NCBI RefSeq assembly: GCF_029504735.1
Contig: NZ_JAQFIP010000020.1
Location: forward strand, 1 to 40,716
From: Ereboglobus sp. PH5-10
GTDB taxonomy: Bacteria; Verrucomicrobiota; Verrucomicrobiia; Opitutales; Opitutaceae
Direction of reading: 5' to 3'
Length of the DNA: 40,716 bases
The position numbers and the translations under genes are program-made. Position 1 is the first letter of the stretch. Each line of letters starts with the position of its first letter. The notes under the pieces are model-generated. The model was not told the DNA's origin. It saw only the letters and a list, made by a program, of their open reading frames with translations, and did no database searches. Shown one piece after another: positions 5,893 through 15,384 of this stretch.

Positions 5893-8655
5893 ATGAAAAA
5901 AATATTATTCCACTCTTTCCTCGTTTTTATTTCCGGTCTTTTTGTTTCCGGTTTTGCGGATGCACAATCGGCATGCAGTATCAAGCCGGTTAATTTGCGA
6001 ATAGAGTATCTCGACAGGCCGGAGGGGCTTGATGAAAGGAAGCCCCGGTTTGGTTGGGCGTTTGAGGCTGCAAACCCCGACGGGCGCGGTCAGGGGCAGA
6101 CTGCCTATCGTGTGATTGTTAAATGCGGGGAATGCACCGCTTGGGATTCCGGCTGGGTTGCATCGAATCGGATGCAGCAGATTGAGTATCAGGGAAAGCC
6201 GCTGGAGTCCGACCGTCGTTATACATGGACGCTGTTCGTGAAAGATGAAAATGGCATTGAGGCACCGCCCGTGCAAAGCGAATGGACGACCGGTTTGTTT
6301 GAACAATCGGAATGGAGCGCGAAGTGGATTGGCTCCGATGAAGTTTTTGATTATAAAGTCGGCATGAAAAAAGGCGACTGCAACATCGCCGATCCCTGGT
6401 TGCGCAAGACATTTAAGCTAAATGAAAAACCGGGGCGCGCGGTCCTGTTTGTCGCCTCGGTCGGTTATCATGAATTGTATGTGAACGGGAAACAAATCGA
6501 CAGCCACCATGTGCTTTCCCCGGCGGCGACCGACCATACAAGGAGGGCGCGATATATCGCCTACGATATAGCCGGGGCGCTTCAACCGGGGAAAAACGCC
6601 ATTACCATTTGGCTGGGCGCGTCGTGGTCGATTTTTCCCGGTTATATAACGGAAAATCTTCCGCGCACGCCAATCGTTCGCGCGCAGGCGGATATTTATA
6701 AAAATCCAGGCGACACATCGCCCCTTCTTCGCCTGCAAACAGATGAAGCATGGAAAACACGTCCAAGCCCGAACAGGCTTTTGGGCACTTGGGATTTTGG
6801 CAACATGGGCGGCGAAATCTTTGACGGAACGCGGGAGCAGGAGATGGATGATTTTTCCAGTGTTTCCCTTGATGATACAAATTGGAAAAATGCCACCGTA
6901 TATAATCCGAAGCTTCAGGTGACGGCACAGCGGGTTGAGAAAAACCGCCTTTTCGACGAGATTCGTCCGGTTGCGATCGGGGATCGGGGCAAGGGTGTCT
7001 GGCGTGTTGATATGGGGGTGAATTTTGCCGGCTGGACTGAAATTAAAATAGCGGGGACTCCCGGCGACCGGATTGAATTTCTTTTTTCGGAGCGGCAGCA
7101 GAACGAAATGACTTTCCGGAATCGGAGCGCATATATAATCGGGTCTTCGGGGAAGGGTGTTTTCCGCAATCGCTTTAATTATGGCTCCGGTCGCTGGATC
7201 ACAATTAAAGGCCTCAAGGCGAAACCGGCGCTTGATGATATTCGCGGGTGGAATGTGCGCACGGATGTCGGGCGCGCAACGGCGTTCGAGTGCTCCGATC
7301 CCCTGCAAAACTGGATACATGACCGCGTTTGCTGGACATTTGAAAATCTTTCGATTGGCGGGATGGTAGTCGATTGTCCCCAGCGCGAGCGGATGGGTTA
7401 CGGCGGCGACGCCCATGCGACGGCGGAAACCGCCATGTATAATTATCGCATGGCCGCGTTTTATACAAAGTGGCTGGAGGACTGGCGCGACGTGCAGGGC
7501 ACCGAGCCGATGGTGGGCGGCATGAATGATCCGGATTATGCGCGGAAAGCGGAAACCAGCGGGCGGTTTCTTGGCGGCGGCATCATGCCGCACACGGCCC
7601 CGACTTATTGGGGCGGCGGCGGGCCCGGCTGGGGCGGCATTTGTGTTGTTTTGCCATGGTATCTTTACCAGCACGAGGGGGACGCGCGCGTTCTTGAAAC
7701 CAATTTTGACATGATAAAAAAATGGCTCGCGTTTCTTGACACGCATGTCGGGGACGGCCTGCTCAAGCGTTTTGGCGGCAAGTGGGATTTTCTTGGCGAC
7801 TGGCTTTGGCCAAACGCGACCGCCGAGGGCATGAACAACGACAGCGCGCAAACACTGTGCCTTAATAATTGTTATCGCGTGTATAATATTAAAACGGCGG
7901 CGAAGATTGCGCGCGTCCTTGGCAGGGAGGCGGAGGCCGCGGAATGGGAAACCCAAGCCCGCGTTTCGAGCCGCGCGATTCATGGAAAGTATTACAATGC
8001 CGGCGACAGCAGTTATGCCGATGGCTCAATGGCATGCCTGGCCGGCGCATTGCTTGCGGATGTGATGCCGCCGGAACTGAGGGACAAGGTCATGCGGCGC
8101 TTGGAGCATGAAATCCTGGTCGTGCGCAAGGGGCGCATACACGCCGGCATCACCGCGGGAGCGATGCTTTTTAAGGTGCTTCGCGAGGCGGACAGGCACG
8201 ACTTGATCCACTCCATGACATCGCAGACGGATTATCCAAGCTGGGGATACATGCGGGAAAATGGCGCGACGACGCTTTGGGAGATGTGGGAAAAAGACCT
8301 GCGCGGGCACTCGCTCCTGCACAGCTCGTATTTGTTTCCGGGCGCTTGGTATGTTGACGGCGTCGCCGGAATCAAGCGCGACCCGGAGAATCCCGGCTTC
8401 CAGCATTTCATAATACGCCCGCCCCATCCCGGGGATGTCGGGATGAGATGGGCAAGATCGGCGTTTGATTCGCCCGCCGGACTGATTCGGTCCGCGTGGG
8501 AAATCGACGCAAACGGAAGCATGGTGCTGCGCGTCAGCGTGCCCCCGAACACACGCGCGACTATTTTCCTTCCCGACAGCAAACGGCGCCATAAAATCAT
8601 GCGGGTTGAAGCGGGAAATCACACATTCCAGAGCGGATTGCAGACTCAACTTTGA
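5893..8655 (+). CDS. Secreted GH78 alpha-L-rhamnosidase
   Basis: The protein has 920 residues with a signal peptide (about 1-24, cleavage after FADA) and the family's order: N-terminal fibronectin-like region, beta-sandwich (GYHELYVNGKQID), (alpha/alpha)6 catalytic barrel and C-terminal beta-sandwich. The catalytic signature DCPQRERMGYGGD places Asp494, Glu499 and Asp506, equivalent to the acidic cluster of Bacillus RhaB, and GATTLWEMW supplies the further Glu797. The enzyme hydrolyses terminal alpha-L-rhamnose from plant or bacterial polysaccharides or glycosides in the periplasm or outside. ATG 5893 is chosen because it starts the signal peptide; the frame is open upstream to 5671, but that extension overlaps the end of the Cys-rich gene and is not protein-like. 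No transporter or other rhamnose gene is adjacent. Confidence 0.93.
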   Translation: MKKILFHSFLVFISGLFVSGFADAQSACSIKPVNLRIEYLDRPEGLDERKPRFGWAFEAANPDGRGQGQTAYRVIVKCGECTAWDSGWVASNRMQQIEYQGKPLESDRRYTWTLFVKDENGIEAPPVQSEWTTGLFEQSEWSAKWIGSDEVFDYKVGMKKGDCNIADPWLRKTFKLNEKPGRAVLFVASVGYHELYVNGKQIDSHHVLSPAATDHTRRARYIAYDIAGALQPGKNAITIWLGASWSIFPGYITENLPRTPIVRAQADIYKNPGDTSPLLRLQTDEAWKTRPSPNRLLGTWDFGNMGGEIFDGTREQEMDDFSSVSLDDTNWKNATVYNPKLQVTAQRVEKNRLFDEIRPVAIGDRGKGVWRVDMGVNFAGWTEIKIAGTPGDRIEFLFSERQQNEMTFRNRSAYIIGSSGKGVFRNRFNYGSGRWITIKGLKAKPALDDIRGWNVRTDVGRATAFECSDPLQNWIHDRVCWTFENLSIGGMVVDCPQRERMGYGGDAHATAETAMYNYRMAAFYTKWLEDWRDVQGTEPMVGGMNDPDYARKAETSGRFLGGGIMPHTAPTYWGGGGPGWGGICVVLPWYLYQHEGDARVLETNFDMIKKWLAFLDTHVGDGLLKRFGGKWDFLGDWLWPNATAEGMNNDSAQTLCLNNCYRVYNIKTAAKIARVLGREAEAAEWETQARVSSRAIHGKYYNAGDSSYADGSMACLAGALLADVMPPELRDKVMRRLEHEILVVRKGRIHAGITAGAMLFKVLREADRHDLIHSMTSQTDYPSWGYMRENGATTLWEMWEKDLRGHSLLHSSYLFPGAWYVDGVAGIKRDPENPGFQHFIIRPPHPGDVGMRWARSAFDSPAGLIRSAWEIDANGSMVLRVSVPPNTRATIFLPDSKRRHKIMRVEAGNHTFQSGLQTQL

Positions 8656-8822
8656 TCCGAATATTTTTGTAACTCCTGCTTCAGCACGAGTTTGGTGATT
8701 AAACGGCTATTTGGGGGTTTTGCGAATCCCTCGCAATTATCTTCTTTGCTTTGCGCCCAGAGTAATAAAGATGCCTTGCTGACAATTCGTCCTTTTTTAC
8801 ATTCTGCACCTTCGCATCGTTG

Positions 8823-11297
8823 ATGAAGCAGTTCACACATTCCGCCCGCGCATTTTCCTCCCTGTTCCTCACAGTGATGGCCGCGGCGCTTTTATCACTT
8901 GGCACGGACGGCTCATTCCTGCGCGCCCAATCGGCCGCCGCCACCGCTCCGCAGGATCGCATTTTCGCGCCGGCTCCCGGTTTCAACCGCGAGGCCGCCA
9001 GTGTCGTCGCCCTGCTCGAGCAATTCCACTATAACCGCAACGCCGTCAGGCCCGTCGACTACGCTGAGATTATTCCCAATTTCATGGCCGATTTTGACGG
9101 ACAGCGCCTCTTTTTCCTCGAGTCCGACAAAGTCGCGTTCACCACCCGTTACAGTCCGCGATGGGTTTACAATAACCTTACCAGTCTCGGCAAAACCGAC
9201 CCCGCCTATGACATCTTCAACGTCTATACCAGGCGCGTCACCAACCGCATCAACTGGGCTCTCGACAAACTCGACGCCATCACATCCGGCGACCTTGCCG
9301 GAAACGACGGCTACCTCTACGACCGCAAGGACTCTCCCTGGCCCGCCGACATGGCCGAGGCCGACACCCTATGGATGCAACGCCTCAAAAACGAAATCAT
9401 AGGCGAAATGCTCAATGAAAAGAGCCTCGATGACGCCAGGGCCAACATCCGCAAACGCTACGAGCGCTGGCTCAAAAACCTCGCCGACATCGAGCCCAAG
9501 GACATCTCCGAAACCTACCTCACCACCGTCGCCCACCTCTACGATCCGCATACCGCCTACATGTCCGCCGAAACCCTTGAGGAGTTCAGCATCGGCATCA
9601 AACTCCAGCTCATCGGCATTGGCGCTGTCCTCTCAATCGAGGATGATTACTGCACCATTCGTGAAATCGTCGTGGGCGGCCCCGCCGACCTGAGCAAACA
9701 ACTGCAGCCAAAGGACAAGATCATCGCGGTCGCCGAGGACGGCCATGAGCCCGTTGATGTCATCGGCATGAAACTCCGCAATGTCGTGCAGCTCATTCGC
9801 GGGAAAAAAGACACCAAGGTTCACCTTACCGTCATTCCCGCCGCCGATGCCTCCCAGCGCAAGCAGGTTGTCATTACGCGCGATGTTGTCAGCCTCGACG
9901 CCTCGCGCGCCCGCGGTGCCATTCACGAAATCCCCTCCCTCGACGGCAAGGGCACGACGCCCATCGGTGTCATCACGCTCCCCGGTTTCTACGACGCCGG
10001 CATCAACGACAAAGGCGAGCCCAGCCCCAGCGCCACGCAAGATATTGCCAGGCTCATCACTCAATTTCAACAAAGCGAACGCGGCATCCAGGGCCTCGTC
10101 CTCGACCTTCGCGGCAACGGTGGCGGCCTCCTCTCCGAGGCCATCAAACTCACCGGTCTCTTCGTGAAAGCCGGTCCCGTTGTCCAAGTCAAAAACTACT
10201 ACGGCCAGGTGCAGGTGGACAGCAGCGAGGCGCCCGAGCCCCTTTACCCCGGTCCCCTTGCCGTGCTCGTCTCGCGTTTCTCCGCCTCCGCCTCCGAAAT
10301 CGTGGCCGGCGCGCTTCAAAACTACGGGCGCGCCATCATCGTCGGCGACAGCTCCACGCACGGAAAAGGCACTGTGCAGCAACTCCTCGAAATGCAGCAA
10401 CTCGTCCCCGCGCTCGCCCGCCTCAACAGCAAAACCGGCGGCGTGAAGCTCACCATCCAAAAATTCTACCTCCCCAACGGCGACTCCACCCAACTCAAGG
10501 GCGTGGTCTCCGACATCCCGCTGCCCTCAATCGACGACTACCTGCCCATCGGTGAAAAAAGTCTTCCGCGCGCCCTCGCATGGGACGAAATCACACCGAG
10601 CAGATACGAGGGTTCCGCCCTCCCTCCCGAGCTTCTCGAGGCTCTTCGCGAAGCCAGTGAAAAACGCCAGCAAACACTCGAGGAATTTGATTATTTCCGA
10701 AAAACAATCGACTGGTTCAAGACGCGCCAGGAGCAAAAAATCCTGTCGCTCAACCTCGACGAACGCCTCGCGCAGCAAGCCCGCGACAAAGCATTCAAGA
10801 AAGAGCAGGACGAGGAACGCAACCGCCTTGCCGCCGCCGTCGGCTACGCATCCACGGAGTTTCTTCTCGGTCCGCCTAAGGAAAAAACGCGCAAAACCTC
10901 GAAGACACCCGTGGAAAACACCGTCCCTCCCGCGGGCGCCGAGCCCCGGCCCGAATCCGCTCCTGACGCCGGGGCTGACAAGCAGCCGGCGCTTCCCGAC
11001 CAAAGCAGCGCCATTCCGAAAACCCTTCCGGACGGTATTCGCCTGGCGGGAACCAGTGCCGCGGGCTCCGGAAATGCCGAGACCCAGCCCGGCGCCGGCA
11101 CACCGGACGCGAAAAGCGAGGACGACGACCCTTTCAGCGACGAGCAACTGGAGGAGGATGCCAAAAAACTCGACATCCACCTCCGAGAAACCCTGCGCGT
11201 GTTGAACGACGCCATTAACATGGCCAGGCACCCCGGCCCCAGTGTCGCCGCCAACGCTCCCGCGCCCCTGACCGCCGCCGCTGTCGGACGCCATTGA
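8823..11297 (+). CDS. prc: Tail-specific (carboxy-terminal processing) protease, S41 family
   Basis: The protein has 824 residues and an N-terminal signal/anchor (about 1-37). It follows the Prc/Tsp layout: helical N-terminal domain (about 45-240), PDZ domain (about 250-340, IGIGAVLSIEDDYCTIREI), S41 protease core (about 350-545) and C-terminal helical domain. The Ser-Lys dyad is visible: SASASEI with Ser489/Ser491 and HGKGTVQ with Lys515. Prc cleaves periplasmic proteins from unstructured C-termini and controls cell-wall hydrolases in other bacteria. It is longer than E. coli Prc (682 residues) because of a Pro/Ala-rich, probably disordered stretch (about 685-760) and an acidic helical tail with EDDDPFSDEQLEED. 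ATG 8823 is preferred to the adjoining in-frame TTG at 8820. Confidence 0.92.
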   Translation: MKQFTHSARAFSSLFLTVMAAALLSLGTDGSFLRAQSAAATAPQDRIFAPAPGFNREAASVVALLEQFHYNRNAVRPVDYAEIIPNFMADFDGQRLFFLESDKVAFTTRYSPRWVYNNLTSLGKTDPAYDIFNVYTRRVTNRINWALDKLDAITSGDLAGNDGYLYDRKDSPWPADMAEADTLWMQRLKNEIIGEMLNEKSLDDARANIRKRYERWLKNLADIEPKDISETYLTTVAHLYDPHTAYMSAETLEEFSIGIKLQLIGIGAVLSIEDDYCTIREIVVGGPADLSKQLQPKDKIIAVAEDGHEPVDVIGMKLRNVVQLIRGKKDTKVHLTVIPAADASQRKQVVITRDVVSLDASRARGAIHEIPSLDGKGTTPIGVITLPGFYDAGINDKGEPSPSATQDIARLITQFQQSERGIQGLVLDLRGNGGGLLSEAIKLTGLFVKAGPVVQVKNYYGQVQVDSSEAPEPLYPGPLAVLVSRFSASASEIVAGALQNYGRAIIVGDSSTHGKGTVQQLLEMQQLVPALARLNSKTGGVKLTIQKFYLPNGDSTQLKGVVSDIPLPSIDDYLPIGEKSLPRALAWDEITPSRYEGSALPPELLEALREASEKRQQTLEEFDYFRKTIDWFKTRQEQKILSLNLDERLAQQARDKAFKKEQDEERNRLAAAVGYASTEFLLGPPKEKTRKTSKTPVENTVPPAGAEPRPESAPDAGADKQPALPDQSSAIPKTLPDGIRLAGTSAAGSGNAETQPGAGTPDAKSEDDDPFSDEQLEEDAKKLDIHLRETLRVLNDAINMARHPGPSVAANAPAPLTAAAVGRH

Positions 11298-11627
11298 TTC
11301 TTTCGACGGCAGTATTATTTCTCTAAAAACCGCCCTCGCGCGGCATGCCGCCGCAACGGAAAGACGAGACGCGCTGCGATGCGGCAAGTTGGACCAAGGC
11401 TGCGTGAGTCTCGCATGAAAAAACACCGCGTGGAAACAAAACGCATTTTTCTAACTCCGCAATTAGTTGAAGGCCAAGGAGATGGGTGGACGAAAAATCG
11501 GGGGTTATTTTATACTGGAACCCGTGCGAGAATGCCTGTCTGTCAAAGCTCGCGCCGGTGAAAACCCGATTGATCCGGTTTTTCGACCGACGCAAAAAAC
11601 AAACACTAATCCACCTAAACCATCCAT
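11298..11627. other. 330-base intergenic region between prc and the lipoprotein gene
   Basis: No convincing gene is present. It contains a 12-base perfect palindrome GCGGCATGCCGC (11340-11351), a candidate promoter for the downstream lipoprotein (11487-11516), and an imperfect hairpin with a short T run near 11560-11584 (GAAAACC pairing with GGTTTTTC) that lies in the predicted leader of that gene. Short open frames here have no protein-like composition. Confidence 0.45.
11487..11516 (+). promoter_or_regulatory. Candidate promoter of the lipoprotein gene
   Basis: TGGACG (11487-11492) and TATACT (11511-11516) are 18 bases apart and resemble -35 and -10 hexamers. The predicted transcript would carry a leader of about 105 bases before ATG 11628. 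Eye-based prediction. Confidence 0.35.
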
Positions 11628-11975
11628 ATGAAATTCATCTACACTGCAGTTATCGCCCTCGCCGTTCTTGCTTTCGCCGGTTGCGGCGCGAAGAAAGAAG
11701 CGCTTCCCTCCACGCAAAACGCGCCCAAGTTTGAAAATGCCGCGACCAACGAATTTGTTAAGGCTTATTCCGACGTGGCCAACGAGGTCGCCGTCGCCTA
11801 CAAGGCGAAGGACTACACCAAGATCGCATCCCTCTCGACCAAGATGGCTGAAATCACTGGCAAGAGCGCCGACGCCCTCAAGGGCCTCAAGGACGCCGAT
11901 TCCAAGAAGCTCACCGACTGGATCAACGCTGTCACCCAGGAACTGGCCGACGCCGCCGCGAAGGCAGCAAAGTAA
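11628..11975 (+). CDS. Small putative lipoprotein
   Basis: It encodes 115 residues. The N-terminus has a Lys, a hydrophobic stretch and a lipobox-like AFAGC with Cys19, so it should be lipidated by the Lgt/Lsp pathway and held in a membrane. The mature part is short, charged and almost wholly helical (KAYSDVANEVAVAYKAKDYTK and ADAAAKAAK at the end), rich in Ala, Lys and Asp. I recognise no enzymatic domain. Strong, regular codon use and a dedicated promoter and terminator suggest an abundant single-gene transcript. It is not obviously related to its neighbours. Confidence 0.75.
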   Translation: MKFIYTAVIALAVLAFAGCGAKKEALPSTQNAPKFENAATNEFVKAYSDVANEVAVAYKAKDYTKIASLSTKMAEITGKSADALKGLKDADSKKLTDWINAVTQELADAAAKAAK

Positions 11976-12048
11976 ATTCTGTGTTTTGGATGAACCGGCG
12001 CCGCTCCCCGTGACGGCAGCCCCGTTTATTCCGTGACCTAAAATTAAT

Positions 12049-12082
12049 CCGGAGTGGCCTCGCGCCACTCCGGTTTTATTTT
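12049..12082 (+). terminator. Rho-independent terminator after the lipoprotein gene
   Basis: A perfect 10-bp stem CCGGAGTGGC / GCCACTCCGG (12049-12058 with 12064-12073) closes a 5-base loop and is followed by TTTTATTTT. On the other strand the hairpin lies just past the stop of the minus-strand DUF2851 gene, so it may serve both convergent genes. Confidence 0.85.
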
Positions 12083-12106
12083 GGATAGTCCGCGCCACGC
12101 CACTCC

Positions 12107-13336
12107 TCACACGGCGGCATTTTCCGTTTCCAATAAAAAGCCGAGAAGACCTTGGCCCGCGCCGTTGTGGTTTGGCGTGCCCGACGCGCCCGTGATGCCG
12201 AGCGCGCGGAGGTATGCGGCAAAACGCGCGGGCATGTCGCCCGCAAACCAGTTCGTCCACGCCTCGCGAAGCGTCTCCTCGCGCGCGTGATTTTGCGCGG
12301 CGAGAAGCGGCAGAAAACCGTCGCAAACAAGCGTGTCGAATCGCGAGCCGCCAAGCGCGTCGCCGCAGATTTCCATGCGGATGCGTTTGCGCAGCGAGGC
12401 GGCCTTGTTCACGCGCCGCCACTCAGCGACACTGGCCGGCGCCGGCTCGTTTTTTTGAAATCCCGCGGCAAACTTTTGCAGCAATTGAGGCCACGCGGGG
12501 CGCGCCGATGCCCACAAGGCATACTGGCGCAGGCGGGTGCGCGGATGATTTGCCGGGCGCGAGGAACGCGGCGCCCACGCGCGGTTGTCAGTCTGTTCGT
12601 TGAAAATGCGTTCCGCGAACGAAATGGCATTTTGCGCGCTCACCGATTGCGGCCAGCTTTCCAGCGGATGCTCCCCGGCAATCGCAACCATCGCGGGGCG
12701 GTTGTTCCGGTATCCGAGGATTTCGAGCGCGGTGTGATGGCACGCGTCGTCCCAGCCGAGTCGCGTGACGCGCCCGCTGGCGAAATGAATTTTCTGATGC
12801 CAGCGCTTTTGGGCGTGATGCGCGATCGCGGAGGAAAGCTCGGGGGGCGTGAGCGAGGAAAGGCTTTTGCCGGCGGTCGAAAGCGGATGCGCGGCGAGAC
12901 GCTCGACGGCATCATCCGCCGCGTATTGCTCGAGGTCGTGGTGCAGGAGCGGGAGAAGCGCGAGGACCGGGATTTCGCGACCGTTGACTCCCCGGGTCGT
13001 GGCGCATTGCGGGGGGAAAAGCACGACGTGCAAAACCACGTTTGCATGGGCCGGATCGCTCGCGTGATGGTGCGCGTGCCAGTCGGCCTCCCGCAAATGC
13101 ACCTCGACATCGCCGGTGATGCTTGCGTTTCCGATATGCAGGCGCGCGTTTTTGAAATCGGGCCCGCCGCCGTGATTCCACTGGCCGGGGTGCCCGATGC
13201 GCACGCGCTGTCCGCCGACGGTTGCGGCGTGAAGCGTGTCGAAATCGCGCCGGTCCCAGATTTTCTGGAGCAACGTCTCGGGAAAGGTGAACGGGCCGTA
13301 GAGCCCTTGGATTTCAGCGACGGCGGGGGATTTCAT
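12107..13336 (-). CDS. DUF2851 family protein
   Basis: The protein has 409 residues, typical of DUF2851. The N-terminal half carries the family pattern QWNHGGGPDFKNARL, then GDVEVHLREADWHAHHH and NVVLHVV. These spaced Asp, Glu and His residues look like a metal-binding nuclease-like core, but the function is not established. The C-terminal half is helical and less conserved. No signal peptide is seen, so it is probably cytoplasmic. The stop faces the lipoprotein terminator. The gene is divergent from the SPFH gene, with 131 bases between the two start codons. Confidence 0.85.
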   Translation of the reverse strand: MKSPAVAEIQGLYGPFTFPETLLQKIWDRRDFDTLHAATVGGQRVRIGHPGQWNHGGGPDFKNARLHIGNASITGDVEVHLREADWHAHHHASDPAHANVVLHVVLFPPQCATTRGVNGREIPVLALLPLLHHDLEQYAADDAVERLAAHPLSTAGKSLSSLTPPELSSAIAHHAQKRWHQKIHFASGRVTRLGWDDACHHTALEILGYRNNRPAMVAIAGEHPLESWPQSVSAQNAISFAERIFNEQTDNRAWAPRSSRPANHPRTRLRQYALWASARPAWPQLLQKFAAGFQKNEPAPASVAEWRRVNKAASLRKRIRMEICGDALGGSRFDTLVCDGFLPLLAAQNHAREETLREAWTNWFAGDMPARFAAYLRALGITGASGTPNHNGAGQGLLGFLLETENAAV

Positions 13337-13467
13337 GGGGCGTGGTGGTTTTGCGTGGAAATGAAACAGAACACGGACGGTTTGTTGATTCCAAAGTGAG
13401 CGAATTTTTCAGGGGAGGCGCATCAGCGCTTGCACACGGGGGCGTATGCCCGCTTTTTATACACATT

Positions 13468-14277
13468 ATGCAACCCGCAAAAGTCATCGGCCCAATCGTT
13501 CTCATCCTTGTAATCATCGTCGCGGCGGCGCAGGCCACGTTTGTTGTCGAGCCCGGTTATCGCGGTGTGCTTGTGACGCTGGGAACCGTCGGCAAACAAT
13601 TTGAGCCGGAGGGCTTCGGCGTGAAAAAACCTTTTATCTCGACGGTGATCCCCGTGCTGATTCGCCAGCAAACGCGCGAGCTGCCGTCGGAGTGCTACTC
13701 GTCGGATTTGCAGCAAGTGCAGATGAAGCTGCGCGTGCTCTACCGCATTCCCGAGCAATCGGTCGTGAAGATTTACCAGGAATACGCGGGCGATCCGTTC
13801 ACGAGCCTGATCGCGCCGCGCGTGCAGGAGGCGCTCAAGGAAGTGGCGGCGTTGCAAAGCGCCGAGCAAATCGTGCGCCAGCGCGAGCAGATCAAAAACC
13901 ACGCGCTCGAAAACGCCCGCAGAAAAATCGGGGACATTCTCAACATCGTCGACCTCGTGATCGAGGACACCACGCTGTCGCGCGAACTGGAGGCGGCGAT
14001 TGAATCCAAGATGGTCCAGGAGCAGGAGGCGGCCAAGGCGCGCTTCACGCAACAAAAGACCGAAATCGAGGCGGCGACGGCGATCATCCGCGCAAAGGGC
14101 GAGGCCGAGGCGATCCGCATTCGCGGCGAGGCGCTTCGCGACAACCCGACCTTGATCGAATTGCAGATTGTCGAGAAGTGGGACGGCAAGAGCCCGCTCG
14201 TCATCGGCGGCGGAAGCCAAAGCGCCGCAAACATATTGCTGCCGATCAACGTCTCCGCGGCCAACCGCGCAAAGTAA
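13468..14277 (+). CDS. Prohibitin-like SPFH/Band 7 membrane protein
   Basis: The protein has 269 residues: an N-terminal transmembrane segment (about 6-26), an SPFH domain (about 27-195, beginning VVEPGYRGVLVTLGTV) and a charged coiled coil (about 175-240, rich in E, A, K and Q). Prohibitin-type SPFH proteins form large ring or cage assemblies on membranes and in bacteria often accompany FtsH or NfeD proteins; neither is adjacent here. ATG 13468 is chosen because it begins directly before the membrane segment; the frame extends upstream to 13342, but that part is not protein-like. Confidence 0.88.
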   Translation: MQPAKVIGPIVLILVIIVAAAQATFVVEPGYRGVLVTLGTVGKQFEPEGFGVKKPFISTVIPVLIRQQTRELPSECYSSDLQQVQMKLRVLYRIPEQSVVKIYQEYAGDPFTSLIAPRVQEALKEVAALQSAEQIVRQREQIKNHALENARRKIGDILNIVDLVIEDTTLSRELEAAIESKMVQEQEAAKARFTQQKTEIEAATAIIRAKGEAEAIRIRGEALRDNPTLIELQIVEKWDGKSPLVIGGGSQSAANILLPINVSAANRAK

Positions 14278-14322
14278 ACCGCCCGGGCGCCGCGCAACAA
14301 GCTGTCGCCGGCGCGCGTGCTA

Positions 14323-14853
<531 letters not shown>

Positions 14854-14990
14854 GATGAGAATTGGGCGAGGTGTTAAGCGGATCGTCCGCAGCGCGCGAG
14901 CAAAGAAAATCGGCGCCACCGGCGGCGCGCGTGTTTTGACCGCTTGCACTTGGACGGCGGAGGCCTCAAAGTGACCGTTCTTTTTCAACC

Positions 14991-15320
14991 ATGGTCAAAG
15001 GACAAAAAGTCGTCTGCATCAATGACACGTTCAACGATTTCATTCGTGCGATCTATCTGCAGCTTCCCGTAAAGGGGAAGACCTACACGATTCGCGAGGT
15101 GTTTCTCGGTCGCGAGAAAATCGTGAAAGGCGGCGAATCCGCGACCGTGGGCATCCTCCTTGAGGAGCTGGTAAATCCGCCCGACCCGTTTCATGCGGCC
15201 AAGCAGGAACTCGGTTTCACATCGGAACGCTTCGCGCCGCTTGAGGAGCTGCCGCCCGAGCAAGAGGAGGTCGAGGAGGCCGTCGGCGCGGGCGCGGGCG
15301 TCGGGTTTGGCTACAACTGA
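14991..15320 (+). CDS. Conserved small protein, unknown function
   Basis: It encodes 109 residues starting [14 protein letters not shown]. The first 85 residues look like a compact beta-rich domain ([17 protein letters not shown], then [13 protein letters not shown] and [15 protein letters not shown]). This layout recalls small conserved proteins seen in Verrucomicrobiota and allied phyla, with no assigned function that I know. The C-terminus is acidic and then Gly/Ala-rich. It lies 64 bases upstream of pfp on the same strand and could share its transcript. Confidence 0.72.
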   Translation: MVKGQKVVCINDTFNDFIRAIYLQLPVKGKTYTIREVFLGREKIVKGGESATVGILLEELVNPPDPFHAAKQELGFTSERFAPLEELPPEQEEVEEAVGAGAGVGFGYN

Positions 15321-15346
15321 CGGGCGGTTGCGCCTTGCATTTTTTG

Positions 15347-15374
15347 AATCCAAAATCCGCAATCCAAAATCCAA
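15347..15374 (+). repeat. Short tandem heptad repeat (AATCCAA-type)
   Basis: Four consecutive heptamers, AATCCAA-AATCCGC-AATCCAA-AATCCAA, followed by a degenerate fifth (AATTTCC), lie in the gap immediately upstream of the pfp start codon. They resemble the short tandemly repeated repetitive heptamers described in cyanobacteria and some other phyla. A role in expression of pfp is only a possibility. Confidence 0.7.
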
Positions 15375-15384
15375 AATTTCCATC

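Noticed and set aside
15347-15381. Repeat cluster considered as a CRISPR
   Set aside because: Repeat unit is 7 bases with no spacers; a simple tandem repeat.
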